A DNA stretch of 64,000 bases, taken from contig JANSYN010000007.1 of the NCBI GenBank assembly GCA_024742415.1, positions 62,001-126,000 on the forward strand. Reading direction: 5' to 3'. The notes under the pieces are model-generated. The model saw nothing but the letters and a program-made list of their open reading frames with translations. It had not been told where the DNA came from and ran no database searches. Below are positions 18,860-29,014 of the stretch, in pieces. This DNA is from Gammaproteobacteria bacterium (GTDB taxonomy: Bacteria; Pseudomonadota; Gammaproteobacteria; Pseudomonadales; Halieaceae). Made by a program: the position numbers and the translations under genes. Within the stretch, counting starts at the first letter, position 1. Each line of letters starts with the position of its first letter.

Positions 18860-20284
18860 TTGATCAAGAGTTTAGTGGGCCGCTTCACTGGCAAGGGCGA
18901 AACCCCCGCACAGCCCGCGGCCGCCAAGAAGAATGTGGCACCCAAGCCAGCGTCGTCAGCAGAGTCTGCGAAACCGCGTGCCGAGAGTACCCGGCCTGCA
19001 CAGCCTGCAACCCAGACCGAAGCGCAGAAATCCGCCAAACGCGCGCCGCGTCGTCGCCGTTCGGCAAAACGGCCGGCTGAGTCGGCGCCGTGGAGTATCG
19101 ATCAGTTTCCGGTGGAGCCGCAGGACGGCCAGACGCGGTTTCATGATCTGGGTCTGCGTGAGGAACTCATGCACGCGATTGCCGATCTGGGGTTCAAGTA
19201 TTGCTCGCCGATCCAGGCCGACGTGTTGCCGCACACACTGCAAGGCCATGACGCCATCGGCAAGGCGCAAACGGGCACCGGCAAAACTGCTGCTTTTCTG
19301 ATTACCGTATTCAATGACATGTTGTGCCACCCGGTTGAGGGTGAGCGCTTTCTGGGCGAGCCGCGTGCACTGGTGATCGCACCGACACGCGAACTTGTTA
19401 TGCAGATCGCGGCAGACGCTCAGGACCTGGCCAAGTACACCAACCTCAACGTGGTGACACTGATCGGTGGCATGGACTACCAGAAGCAACTCAACAAATT
19501 GACCAGCCAGGTCGTTGACCTGGTAGTGGCAACGCCCGGTCGACTGCTGGATTTTATGGGCCGGCGTGATCTCTACCTCGACCACATCGAAACACTGGTA
19601 CTCGATGAAGCGGATCGCATGCTTGATATGGGCTTCATTCCACAGGTAAAACGTATCGTGCGCGCCACGCCACAAAAGGACAGTCGCCAGACACTGTTGT
19701 TCTCGGCAACATTTACCCAGGACATTATCAATTTGTCGCAGCAGTGGACATTTGAGCCTGTCACCATAGAGATAGAACCCGAGAGCGTTGCCACCGATTC
19801 CGTCGATCAGAAAGTCTACCTGGTCAGCAGTGAGCAGCGTTACCGGGTATTGACCAACCTGTTGCGCAGCGAAGGGGCGGAGAGCGTGATCGTCTTTGCC
19901 AATCGGCGCGACCAGGTACGTCGCTTGCATGAGCGCCTGCGAAAAAATGGCATAGCCGCTGGAATCCTCTCTGGCGAGATCGCTCAGGCCAAGCGCACGC
20001 GCACGCTGGAACAGTTCAAGAAGGGTGAGATCAAAGTGCTGGTGGCCACAGATGTTGCCGGCAGGGGTATTCATGTTGATGGCGTGAGTCACGTGGTCAA
20101 CTACAACCTGCCCGAGGACCCGGAGGACTATGTGCACCGTATAGGTCGCACCGGTCGGGCCGGAGCCACGGGCGTTTCGATCAGCTTCGCCAGTGAAGAT
20201 GACGCCTTTCTGCTGCCCGATCTCGAAGCGCTGTTAGGCTCTTCCCTGGAGTGTACGCACCCGCCGGAAGAGTTACTGCGCTAG
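18860..20284 (+). CDS. rhlB: ATP-dependent RNA helicase RhlB (DEAD box)
   Basis: 474 residues from TTG 18860, chosen because AGGA lies 8 bases upstream and the product then begins (M)IKSLVGRF, like RhlB proteins; another TTG at 18833 would add nine unconserved residues. A basic Ala/Pro/Lys/Arg-rich extension of about 80 residues precedes the helicase core. Motifs: Q-motif region [13 protein letters not shown], Walker A AQTGTGKT (about 136-143), DEAD at 249-252, SAT, and [10 protein letters not shown]. RhlB unwinds RNA in degradosome-type complexes. The end overlaps the convergent cysZ gene by 12 bases. Confidence 0.93.
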   Translation: MIKSLVGRFTGKGETPAQPAAAKKNVAPKPASSAESAKPRAESTRPAQPATQTEAQKSAKRAPRRRRSAKRPAESAPWSIDQFPVEPQDGQTRFHDLGLREELMHAIADLGFKYCSPIQADVLPHTLQGHDAIGKAQTGTGKTAAFLITVFNDMLCHPVEGERFLGEPRALVIAPTRELVMQIAADAQDLAKYTNLNVVTLIGGMDYQKQLNKLTSQVVDLVVATPGRLLDFMGRRDLYLDHIETLVLDEADRMLDMGFIPQVKRIVRATPQKDSRQTLLFSATFTQDIINLSQQWTFEPVTIEIEPESVATDSVDQKVYLVSSEQRYRVLTNLLRSEGAESVIVFANRRDQVRRLHERLRKNGIAAGILSGEIAQAKRTRTLEQFKKGEIKVLVATDVAGRGIHVDGVSHVVNYNLPEDPEDYVHRIGRTGRAGATGVSISFASEDDAFLLPDLEALLGSSLECTHPPEELLR

Positions 20285-21004
20285 CTCCTCGCACCAGAAC
20301 AGAGTCGCTCCCACCACAGCGGCAGGCACGACAATAAAATTGACGATCGGGATACCCGCACACAGGGCCACGATGCCGCCGAAACCCAGGCTGCACCAAC
20401 GGTGGCTGTCGGAGGCGGCAACGACGTCGGCAAACCTGAGGTGATGGTTGTCCATCGGGTAATCCAGGAAGGTGATGCTCATCATGCGCGCACCCAGCCA
20501 GAACCACAGGACAGGAGCGATCGCATTGACGCCGGGTAGTACTGAGGCAATCAGCACCAGCAACGCGCGCGGAATGTAATACAGCATCTTGGCCAACTCG
20601 CGCAGGACGCCACGCGGTACCAGTAGCAACGCGGCCCCGATACCCTCTATACCCTCGACCGGACGCCCGGTAATCAGCTCTTCGGCTTTTTCCGCCAGCA
20701 GGCCGTTGAAGGGGGAGGCGATCAATAGTGCCACGCTGGTGAAGAGATACCCGCTGATCAGTGCAGCGGTCAGGACGATCAGTGGCCAGAGGATCCATTC
20801 AAGAAAGGCCAGCCACTGCGGCAGCCTGGACATCAACCAATCGATCATTTCCCCGACATAGTTGAACCCCAGCGTGAATAAGGTGCCAAAGATAACCACG
20901 TTGATGATCAGAGGCACCAGCACGAACAGGCGCAGTGCCGGATGCGTCAACATACTGGCGCCGCGGCGCAGGTAGCTGATTCCTCGGCTGATGTCTGTGG
21001 TCAT
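20273..21004 (-). CDS. cysZ: CysZ/EI24-family sulfate transporter
   Basis: 243 residues from ATG 21004, whose codon overlaps the stop of the upstream Cys-rich gene (ATGA). The N-terminal [31 protein letters not shown] and the central [18 protein letters not shown] are CysZ signatures. Four membrane segments plus two half-inserted hairpins are consistent with the family. CysZ brings sulfate into the cytoplasm for cysteine synthesis. The 3' end overlaps rhlB by 12 bases on the opposite strand. Confidence 0.93.
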   Translation of the reverse strand: MTTDISRGISYLRRGASMLTHPALRLFVLVPLIINVVIFGTLFTLGFNYVGEMIDWLMSRLPQWLAFLEWILWPLIVLTAALISGYLFTSVALLIASPFNGLLAEKAEELITGRPVEGIEGIGAALLLVPRGVLRELAKMLYYIPRALLVLIASVLPGVNAIAPVLWFWLGARMMSITFLDYPMDNHHLRFADVVAASDSHRWCSLGFGGIVALCAGIPIVNFIVVPAAVVGATLFWCEELAQ

Positions 21005-21231
21005 TGTGTCTCCTTGTGATCGGTGTGGGCTGGCAGCGCGCACAGTGCACAGATGCAGCGTTGACCGCGCTCGGCCTGTGGCAGGGCAGCCAGTGCGGCG
21101 TCGAAAGTCCCGGCGTTCCAGCACCAGCAGGATTCAGCGGCCTGCCCATTGGCGATGGCGCAGGCGTTGTCGCCACCGCATAGCGGGCAGAGCTTGTCGG
21201 TTGGACAGGCGTGTGTCATGTGGTGGTCCAT
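21001..21231 (-). CDS. small cysteine-rich CWC-family protein
   Basis: 76 residues from ATG 21231; ATG 21219, four codons in, is an equally possible start. Nine cysteines lie in three clusters: CPTDKLCPLCGGDNAC, ESCWCWN (the CWC motif that names the family), and CICALC near the C-terminus. The pattern matches the small Cys_rich_CWC family and implies bound zinc or another metal; no function is known. The stop codon overlaps the cysZ start, so the two are probably co-translated. The gene diverges from smrA with 46 bases between. Confidence 0.8.
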   Translation of the reverse strand: MDHHMTHACPTDKLCPLCGGDNACAIANGQAAESCWCWNAGTFDAALAALPQAERGQRCICALCALPAHTDHKETQ

Positions 21232-21277
21232 TGTGCAGGCGGCGAAGGTATAATATCCGACTCCCGGGAGAGAGTGT

Positions 21278-21880
21278 ATGAGTGCAGGTGACGAGGATTT
21301 GTTCCGCCAGGAAATGAGCAGCGTAACGCCTCTCAAGCGTGATGCGCGTGTTTTGCGTACACCCTCCGGCCAGGCTGAGAGTGCCGATGCATTGGCGCAC
21401 CGCCGCCAGGCGGCGGTCAATACGCAGGAGCGTGACAGAAACAGCCTCAGCGACCAGGAAATTCCCCCGCTGGATGCCTGGTACGTACTGTCATTCAAGC
21501 GCCCGGGGGTGCAAAACGGTGTGTTTCGCAAGCTCAAGCAGGGGCGTTACGAGGCGCATGCGCGGCTCGACCTGCACCGCATGACCACCGCAAGGGCGCG
21601 TCTTGAGGTTTTCGGTTTTATCGAGGAGTCCCATGCGTACGGTTTGCGCAGTGTGCTGGTGATTCACGGCAAGGGCGAAAGCAAACCCGAGCAACAACGG
21701 GCCTCGGCGCTCAAAGGTTGTGTGAATCATTGGCTGCGCGAGCTGGATGTTGTGCAGGCGTTTCATAGCGCGCAGCCGCAACATGGTGGTACCGGCGCAG
21801 TGTATGTGCTGTTGCGTAAAAGCGAGCGCGCCAAGGAAGAGGCGCGTGAGAAATTCTCCAGGGGCCGCACCACGCCCTGA
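21278..21880 (+). CDS. smrA: Smr-domain protein, SmrA-type nuclease
   Basis: 200 residues. The C-terminal half is a Smr (MutS2-related) domain: LDLHRMTTARARLEV at about 97-111, then VLVIHGKGES at about 126-135 and GTGAVYVLLRK at the end. Smr domains of this type act as nucleases on DNA or RNA. The N-terminal part is charged and includes the TPLKRDARV and LSFKRPGVQ blocks common to the gammaproteobacterial SmrA/YdaL group. A GGGAGAG ribosome site precedes ATG 21278. It converges on the PA4642-like gene with 8 bases between. Confidence 0.92.
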   Translation: MSAGDEDLFRQEMSSVTPLKRDARVLRTPSGQAESADALAHRRQAAVNTQERDRNSLSDQEIPPLDAWYVLSFKRPGVQNGVFRKLKQGRYEAHARLDLHRMTTARARLEVFGFIEESHAYGLRSVLVIHGKGESKPEQQRASALKGCVNHWLRELDVVQAFHSAQPQHGGTGAVYVLLRKSERAKEEAREKFSRGRTTP

Positions 21881-21888
21881 TGTTTGCG

Positions 21889-22179
21889 TTACCTGCCACC
21901 CGCTGCGCGCAGGATGGCTGCGTACTCATCGCCGTGCCGATGGCCTGTGATGATGTCCAGGACCGTGCGGCCATCTTTGCCGCAGGCATTGATGTCGCGT
22001 CCCTCAGCGGTAAAAAAACCAACGAAGAGTTCGAAATCGGACGGGCGCATACTCTGGTAGGCTTTTAGCAGCATGTGGAAGTTGTCGTCGGTGCCATCGT
22101 AGGCCCGTGCCCTGAGGAAGCTGCGCACGTGGTCTTCCGTCCACACATCATCAATGACCTTTTCTTTGTCTTTACGCAT
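21889..22179 (-). CDS. PA4642-family small protein
   Basis: 96 residues, cytoplasmic, with the N-terminus MRKDKEKVIDDVWTEDHVRSF typical of the uncharacterised PA4642 family of marine and Pseudomonas-type gammaproteobacteria. The C-terminal half (FTAEGRDINACGKDGRTVLDIITGH) resembles a single ankyrin-like repeat. No catalytic motif is present. It follows gatB on the same strand after 11 bases and may be the last gene of that transcript. Confidence 0.85.
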   Translation of the reverse strand: MRKDKEKVIDDVWTEDHVRSFLRARAYDGTDDNFHMLLKAYQSMRPSDFELFVGFFTAEGRDINACGKDGRTVLDIITGHRHGDEYAAILRAAGGR

Positions 22180-22190
22180 CTGCGGTTTCC

Positions 22191-23633
22191 CTATACCAGT
22201 TTGCTGGCGAGCAATTCATTGACGATCTTCGGGTTCGCCTGACCTTTGGAAATCTTCATGACCTGGCCGACAAAAAAGCCAACCAGCTTTTTGCGTTTTG
22301 CCTCATCGGCTGCCAGGTATTGTTCGACCTGCTGGCGGTTATCCGCAATGACGGCGTCCACCATGGCTTCGAGCTCAGTGCTGTCGCTGACCTGCTTCAA
22401 GCCACGCGCTTCAATCACATCATCGGCACTGCCTTCACCCTGCCACATGCCTTCAAAAACCTGTTTGGCGATCTTCCCCGATATGCTGTTGTCGAGTATG
22501 CGGGCAATGAGGCCGCCCAGGTCTTCGGCGGATACCGGGCTGTCGCGCAGTGCCAGTTCACCGCGATTGAGTTGGCCCAGCAACTCGACCTGTACCCAGT
22601 TTGCAGCAATTTTGGCATCGCCACAGGCGGCCGTTACCGTTTCAAAGTAATCGGCCAACTCGCGGTTGTCGGCCAGCACGGCGGCATCATAGCTACTCAA
22701 GGCATATTGCGCCACGAAGCGCTGGCGTTTTTCCTGCGGTAACTCCGGCAGTTCATCTGCCACCGCCTGTATGTAGGCCTCGTCGATGACCACGGGCAGC
22801 AGGTCCGGCTCGGGGAAGTAGCGATAGTCATTGGCAACTTCCTTGCTGCGCATGGAGCGCGTCTCATCTTTGTCGCTGTCGTAGAGGCGCGTCTCCTGCA
22901 CAATGCTGCCGCCGTCTTCGAGAATGTCTGTCTGGCGCTCGATCTCGTGGTGAATCGCCTTCTCTACGAAGCGGAATGAATTAACGTTTTTGATTTCTGC
23001 ACGCGTGCCCATTGTTTCGCTGCCGACCTGGCGCAGGGAAATGTTGATGTCACAGCGCATGGAGCCCTCGGCCATGTTGCCATCGCTGATTCCCAGGTAG
23101 GTGACCAGGCTGTGCAACGCCTTCAGGTAGGCGACCGCCTCTGCGGCGGTACGGATGTCCGGGTCGGTCACGATCTCGAGCAATGGCGTCCCTGCCCGGT
23201 TCAGGTCGATACCGGTTTGCCCGTGGAAGTCTTCGTGCAAGGACTTGCCGGCGTCTTCTTCCAGATGTGCGCGCGTGATACCGATGGTGCGCACACTGCC
23301 GTCATCCATTGGGATATCGAAGGTGCCCTTGCCCACAATCGGCTGCTCAAACTGGCTGATCTGGTAGCCCTTGGGTAGATCAGGGTAGAAGTAGTTTTTG
23401 CGGTCAAAGACCGAGCGTCGGCAGATCCGGGCGCCGATACCCAGCCCGAACTTGACCGCGCTTTTTACGGCCATCTCGTTGAGCACCGGCAGCATGCCAG
23501 GCATGGCCAGGTCGACCGCACTGGCCTGTGTGTTGGGCTCGGCACCAAAGGTGGTGGGCGAGCCCGAGAATATCTTGGATTGCGTGGCAAGTTGCAGGTG
23601 TACTTCCAGGCCGATGACGGATTCCCAGGCCAT
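22191..23633 (-). CDS. gatB: Asp/Glu-tRNA(Asn/Gln) amidotransferase subunit B
   Basis: 480 residues, the standard length. GatB phosphorylates the mischarged aminoacyl group and passes ammonia from Gat[14 protein letters not shown] at the N-terminus, [26 protein letters not shown] and the [10 protein letters not shown] block are family signatures, and the C-terminal YqeY-like tail ends [12 protein letters not shown]. The ATG shares one base with the gatA stop (TAATG), so translation is coupled. Confidence 0.98.
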   Translation of the reverse strand: MAWESVIGLEVHLQLATQSKIFSGSPTTFGAEPNTQASAVDLAMPGMLPVLNEMAVKSAVKFGLGIGARICRRSVFDRKNYFYPDLPKGYQISQFEQPIVGKGTFDIPMDDGSVRTIGITRAHLEEDAGKSLHEDFHGQTGIDLNRAGTPLLEIVTDPDIRTAAEAVAYLKALHSLVTYLGISDGNMAEGSMRCDINISLRQVGSETMGTRAEIKNVNSFRFVEKAIHHEIERQTDILEDGGSIVQETRLYDSDKDETRSMRSKEVANDYRYFPEPDLLPVVIDEAYIQAVADELPELPQEKRQRFVAQYALSSYDAAVLADNRELADYFETVTAACGDAKIAANWVQVELLGQLNRGELALRDSPVSAEDLGGLIARILDNSISGKIAKQVFEGMWQGEGSADDVIEARGLKQVSDSTELEAMVDAVIADNRQQVEQYLAADEAKRKKLVGFFVGQVMKISKGQANPKIVNELLASKLV

Positions 23634-25099
23634 TACTTGATCGCTCCTGTTGTGCCCTCGGGTGTGTGGCGGTGCCAGTCAGTGTGCTGTTGAAACTGGT
23701 GCGCAACATTCAGTAACCGGCTCTCTGCGAAGTGGGGGCCGATCAGTTGTATGCCGACGGGAAGCCCGCCCACCAGCCCTGCGGGCATGGACAGCGCAGG
23801 TAGCCCGGCCAGATTTACCGCCAGTGTGTAAACGTCTTCGAGATACATCGACACCGGGTCATTGGATTTTTCACCCAGTGCAAAGGCCGGGCCTGGTGTG
23901 GTTGGGCCAGCGATGAGGTCAACGCTGTCAAAGCACTGCATGAAATCTTCTTTTATCAGGCGGCGCACTTGCTGGGCCTTCTTGTAGTAGGCGTCGTAGT
24001 AACCGGCAGACAGTGCATAGGTGCCGACGAGTATGCGCCGTTTTACCTCGTCGCCAAAACCTTCTTCACGGGTGCGCGTGTAGAGGTCATGAAGGTCGAC
24101 AGGTGCTGCGCAACGGTGGCCGTAGCGCACGCCGTCAAAGCGCGACAGGTTGGTTGAGGCCTCGGCGGGCGCGATGACATAGTAAGTGGGTACCGTGAGT
24201 TGGCTATGAGGCAGGGAAACCTCCACCAGCGTCGCGCCCAGCGCTTGCAATTCGTCAAGCGCGTTCTGCACGCGTTGCCCCGTGGTGGCTTCTAGACCAT
24301 CGCCAAAGTACTCCTTGGGCAGGCCAATACGCAGCCCCTGCAGCGGCGTATTCAGTTGCGCGCAGTAATCCTCGACGGGCATTGCAGACGATGTGGAATC
24401 CTTTGGGTCGTGGCCGGCCATGGCATTGAGCAGCATGGCGCAGTCCAGTGCCGAGCGCGCCATTGGTCCGCCCTGGTCCAGGCTTGAGGCAAAGGCGATC
24501 ATGCCCAGGCGGGACACGCGCCCATAGGTGGGTTTCAGGCCGGTAATGCCGCACAGCGCAGCGGGCTGGCGAATAGAGCCGCCGGTGTCGGTGCCGGTGG
24601 CAGCGGGTGCGAGCATGGCAGCCACGGCGGCCGCCGAACCCCCGGATGATCCACCGGGCACTCGGGTGACGTCCCAGGGATTGCGCACTGCACCGTAATA
24701 GCTGCTCTCGTTGGAGGACCCCATGGCAAATTCATCCATGTTGGTTTTTCCAAGCGTGACCGCTCCCACAGCGTTGAAGCGTGCTATCACGGTTGCGTCG
24801 TAGGGCGGTATGAAGTTGTCGAGCATTTTGGAGCCGCAACTGGTGCGCATGCCCTCGGTGCAAAAAATATCCTTATGAGCGATGGGTATGCCCGTCAACG
24901 CATCAGCGGTGCCTTTGCTGCGGCGTTCATCGGCAAGCCGCGCAGCGGCGAGCGTCGCGTCCTCATCAACGGTAATGAAACTGTTGAACTGCTCGTCAAG
25001 TGTGTTGATGCGTGCCAGGAAGGCCTGCGCGATTTCAACACTGCTGAACTGGCCGCTGGCCAAGCCCTGCGCTAATTCGGCAACGGTCAGGTCGTGCAT
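23633..25099 (-). CDS. gatA: Asp/Glu-tRNA(Asn/Gln) amidotransferase subunit A
   Basis: 488 residues. GatA is the glutaminase of the GatCAB complex and an amidase-signature enzyme. The Ser-cisSer-Lys triad is visible: Lys76 in AHKDIFC, Ser151 in PGGSSGGSA, and Ser175 in [11 protein letters not shown]. It ends one base into gatB. Unusually, 341 bases separate it from gatC, whereas gatC and gatA are generally almost contiguous. Confidence 0.98.
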   Translation of the reverse strand: MHDLTVAELAQGLASGQFSSVEIAQAFLARINTLDEQFNSFITVDEDATLAAARLADERRSKGTADALTGIPIAHKDIFCTEGMRTSCGSKMLDNFIPPYDATVIARFNAVGAVTLGKTNMDEFAMGSSNESSYYGAVRNPWDVTRVPGGSSGGSAAAVAAMLAPAATGTDTGGSIRQPAALCGITGLKPTYGRVSRLGMIAFASSLDQGGPMARSALDCAMLLNAMAGHDPKDSTSSAMPVEDYCAQLNTPLQGLRIGLPKEYFGDGLEATTGQRVQNALDELQALGATLVEVSLPHSQLTVPTYYVIAPAEASTNLSRFDGVRYGHRCAAPVDLHDLYTRTREEGFGDEVKRRILVGTYALSAGYYDAYYKKAQQVRRLIKEDFMQCFDSVDLIAGPTTPGPAFALGEKSNDPVSMYLEDVYTLAVNLAGLPALSMPAGLVGGLPVGIQLIGPHFAESRLLNVAHQFQQHTDWHRHTPEGTTGAIK

Positions 25100-25440
25100 G
25101 GTTTCCGATTCTCAAACATGTGGGTTTGTTGCTCCTGGGTCCTGCCGGTCGCGCGCCGGGTGCGGCGTCCGGTGAGGTTTGTGTCTGTTGCGCCTGTGGC
25201 CGCGGTGTCGCGGTGGCGCGCGTTGTCAGTCTTTCGCGGCCTGCCTGTCCTGGCACGTGTTGTCGCGCAATACAGGCTTTCGAGGTGTGGCCCGCTGCGC
25301 ACTGCGGCTACCTTGTGGCGAACGTTGGCGCCGGGTTGGTGGATTTCAGCAAGAGGCGCATTTCATTCCCTTGTTTGAACCACCGCGCCCGGGCGTTCGC
25401 TGTTGGGCATGGCGGTGCGTCCAGGCGTGGGTGCGCGCGT
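25100..25440. other. 341-base spacer between gatC and gatA with no recognisable gene
   Basis: No convincing coding sequence, hairpin with T-run or repeat is visible. Open frames on both strands are GC-rich shadows with Arg/Thr/Gly-rich translations and no family resemblance. The spacer could hold a gatA promoter or a small RNA, but I see no specific evidence. Confidence 0.5.
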
Positions 25441-25728
25441 TTACTCAATGACCTTCGGAACCAGGTACAGGCCATTTTCTACCGCCGGTGCGATCGCCTG
25501 AAACGCTTCGCGTCGATTGGGCTCGGTGACGACATCAGCGCGCAGGACCTGCACAGCATCCAGTGGGTTGGCCATGGGTTCTATGTTGCGCGTATCCACG
25601 GCCTGCAGTTGATCTACCATTGCCAGGATGGCGGCAATGCGGTCGGTCACTGTGCCGATCTGGTCGTGGGCAATTCGAATCCTCGCCAACTCGGCAATGT
25701 TCTCGATGTCCTGTTGCTCTATGGTCAT
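25441..25728 (-). CDS. gatC: Asp/Glu-tRNA(Asn/Gln) amidotransferase subunit C
   Basis: 95 residues from ATG 25728; an in-frame start 24 bases upstream would add eight residues not expected in the family. GatC wraps around GatA and stabilises the GatCAB complex. IENIAELARIRI at about 7-18, the AMVDQLQAVDT segment and the C-terminal ENGLYLVPKVIE are characteristic. It is first in the minus-strand gat series and divergent from mreB. Confidence 0.95.
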   Translation of the reverse strand: MTIEQQDIENIAELARIRIAHDQIGTVTDRIAAILAMVDQLQAVDTRNIEPMANPLDAVQVLRADVVTEPNRREAFQAIAPAVENGLYLVPKVIE

Positions 25729-25950
25729 GGTTCTAGGGCCTTCTGTGGCCACTCCTGCGGCGGCGGGGGCGTAAACTTATCATATTTGCGCCTTGCCCAA
25801 AATCCCCGCGGTTGTTACAGTTGCGCAATTCTTTCGTCACCCGAAAAAGGCCGCCCCCGCGGCGTCCTTTCGTGGCCAAAAAGCGGCAAAAAACGGCGAA
25901 AACAGCAAAAACATGGCCGGCGCGTTTTCGCCGCTGCCATCACAGGGTAG

Positions 25951-26997
<1,047 letters not shown>

Positions 26998-27069
26998 GCC
27001 ATCACACGCTGTCGCTGACGGCACGTTGGGCAGTTGCAACAGCATTGAAGGTCGAACAGGGGCGCTGAG

Positions 27070-27906
27070 ATCAAGCCATTATTCGTCAAGGAATCCTCGC
27101 TTTTCACGCGCATCCTGCTCGCTGCTGCGCTGGTGGTCACCCTGATCGCGGCAGACCTGCACTTTAAACAACTCTCTACCTTACGCGCGGTTGTCGACAC
27201 CTTGATGACGCCGGTGTACTGGATTGCGGATGTACCATCGCGCATCGGCGACTGGGGGCAGACCCATCTGCAGTCGCGAGCCAGCCTGCTTGAAAACAGT
27301 GAGCGCCTGCAGCGCGAGAATCTCGTTTTACAGGGCCGATCACTGCAGATGGCCTCGCTGCAGGCGGAGAACGTGCGCCTGCGCGCCTTGTTGAATTCTT
27401 CTGCGCTGCTGCGCGACGACGTGCTGGTTGCCGAGTTGGTTGGTGTTTCCCCCGACCCCGCGCGGCATCAGCTGGTGCTGAACAAAGGTGCGAACGACGG
27501 CGTTTTTGTCGGCCAGCCGCTGATTGATGCCGATGGGCTGGTCGGCCAGATCCTTGAGGTGAGCGCCGAGTCCTCGCGAGCCCTGTTAATTACCGATGCG
27601 ACACACTCTGTACCGGTGCAGGTCAATCGCAACGGTGTGCGTGCCATAGCTGAAGGCACGGGCGTACTGGGTTCCCTTGAAGTGCACCATGTCTCTGCGA
27701 CCACCGATATTCAGGAGGGGGACTTACTGGTGACCTCCGGACTTGGCGGCCGCTTTCCCGTGGGTTACCCGGTGGCGACAGTGCGTGCCATCGTGCGCGA
27801 TCCGGGTGAAGCATTTGCCGAGATAACGGCAACACCCACGGCCGCACTGGATCGCAGTCGTCACGTGCTGCTGGTCTTCATCGAAGCTGCCCAGCAGGGA
27901 GAGTAG
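27070..27906 (+). CDS. mreC: rod shape-determining protein MreC, apparent ATC start
   Basis: 278 residues if begun at ATC 27070. The first conventional start in frame is GTG 27133, but it would delete half the membrane anchor. The frame from 27049 (after TGA 27046-27048) to 27133 has no ATG, GTG or TTG. The translation from 27070, (M)KPLFVKESSLFTRILLAAAL, lines up with the E. coli MreC N-terminus MKPIFSRGPSLQ, and an AGGGG ribosome site ends 7 bases upstream. After the anchor come a coiled coil (about 65-110) and the two beta-barrels (DATHSVPVQVNRN, VTSGLGGRFPVGYPVA). MreC is a periplasmic scaffold of the elongasome. A sequencing error at the start is the alternative. Confidence 0.92.
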   Translation: MKPLFVKESSLFTRILLAAALVVTLIAADLHFKQLSTLRAVVDTLMTPVYWIADVPSRIGDWGQTHLQSRASLLENSERLQRENLVLQGRSLQMASLQAENVRLRALLNSSALLRDDVLVAELVGVSPDPARHQLVLNKGANDGVFVGQPLIDADGLVGQILEVSAESSRALLITDATHSVPVQVNRNGVRAIAEGTGVLGSLEVHHVSATTDIQEGDLLVTSGLGGRFPVGYPVATVRAIVRDPGEAFAEITATPTAALDRSRHVLLVFIEAAQQGE

Positions 27907-27909
27907 GGC

Positions 27910-28398
27910 ATGAACGACAGCCAGGGCAGCGGTTACGGTTTTATCCTGCTCACGTTTTTTATTGCCTGCGTGTTGGCGGTAGTACCGTTGCCGGGCTGGC
28001 TGATGTGGGGTCGCCCCGAGTGGGTTGCCCTGGCCCTCATTTACTGGACAATCGCGCTGCCCCATCGCGTGGGTATTTTGACTGCACTTGTCATGGGTGT
28101 TGCGCTGGACGTGCTCGAGGGCGCTGTTCTTGGACAAAACGCCTTCTCGCTGACTGTCGTGACCGCGCTTGCACTGGTGCTGTACCAGCGGGTGCGCGTG
28201 TACAGCCTTGCGCAGCAGGCTGCGGTGGTGTTCGTGCTGATCGGCATCAACCAGCTGATTTGCCAATGGGTGCAGAATCTGCAGGGCGTGGGTGCGCGCT
28301 CCCTGTTTTTTTTGCTGCCCGCACTGACCAGCGCGCTACTGTGGCCGGTTGTGCTGACAGTGCTGCGCGGTTTGCGTCGTCACTACCAGGTGAGTTGA
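27910..28398 (+). CDS. mreD: rod shape-determining protein MreD
   Basis: 162 residues with about five membrane segments, the size of MreD, which partners MreC in the inner membrane. The pattern is typical: WLMWGRPEWVALALIYW near the N-terminus, then HRVGILTALVMGVALDVLEGAVLGQ with the conserved D-x-L-x-G-x-x-LGQ. It starts three bases after the mreC stop and is followed after 9 bases by maf. Confidence 0.94.
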   Translation: MNDSQGSGYGFILLTFFIACVLAVVPLPGWLMWGRPEWVALALIYWTIALPHRVGILTALVMGVALDVLEGAVLGQNAFSLTVVTALALVLYQRVRVYSLAQQAAVVFVLIGINQLICQWVQNLQGVGARSLFFLLPALTSALLWPVVLTVLRGLRRHYQVS

Positions 28399-28407
28399 TA
28401 CCCTGTC

Positions 28408-29010
28408 ATGCAGCTTGTTCTTGCCTCTGCCTCACCGCGAAGACGCCAGCTCCTTGAGCAGATTGGGGTGGGCTGTGTCATTGACCCGGCGGATATCGAT
28501 GAAACAGCCAGGGAGTACGAAGCGCCCGTTGATTATGTACAGCGTATGGCCCAGGAGAAAGCGCATGCTGTTTTTGTGCGGCCCGAGCACGCGCAGCATG
28601 CGGTATTGGCGGCAGACACCAGTGTCGTGCTTGACGGTGACATACTGGGCAAGCCAGCAGACCGCGGCGCTGCCCTTGCCATGCTGGCGCGTCTGAGTGG
28701 GCGTGAGCACGAGGTCATGACAGCCGTGTGCCTTCTGCACGCGGGGAACGCGGTCAGCGAGGTAGTAACGACCAGAGTGGAGTTTGTGACGCTGACCCTG
28801 CAGATGTGTGAAGCCTACCTGGCAACTGACGAGCCCTGGGATAAGGCCGGTGCCTATGCCATCCAGGGCCTTGCAGCCGCGTTTGTGCGCAGCATTGTGG
28901 GTAGTTACAGCAATGTGGTTGGCCTGCCTCTGGCAGAAACCTGGCGTATGCTCGATGCAGCGGGCATCGCCAATGGCCTGCAGGTAGCCGGCCCAGCGCC
29001 TACGGAGTAA
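28408..29010 (+). CDS. maf: Maf-family nucleoside triphosphate pyrophosphatase (YhdE type)
   Basis: 200 residues. Maf/YhdE enzymes hydrolyse dTTP, UTP and some modified nucleotides to monophosphates. The phosphate-binding SASPRR is at residues 7-12; LAADTSVVLDGDILGKP (about 67-83) carries the metal-binding Asp; and DKAGAYAIQGLAAAFV (about 144-159) follows, with GSYSNVVGLPL near the C-terminus. The mreBCD-maf-rng order is conserved in gammaproteobacteria. rng begins 4 bases later. Confidence 0.95.
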   Translation: MQLVLASASPRRRQLLEQIGVGCVIDPADIDETAREYEAPVDYVQRMAQEKAHAVFVRPEHAQHAVLAADTSVVLDGDILGKPADRGAALAMLARLSGREHEVMTAVCLLHAGNAVSEVVTTRVEFVTLTLQMCEAYLATDEPWDKAGAYAIQGLAAAFVRSIVGSYSNVVGLPLAETWRMLDAAGIANGLQVAGPAPTE

Positions 29011-29014
29011 TGCA

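Noticed and set aside
25087-25302. A 71-codon minus-strand frame in the gatC-gatA spacer that overlaps the gatA start
   Set aside because: The composition is Arg/Thr-rich, it has no ribosome site and no family resemblance, and it would run into gatA out of frame.
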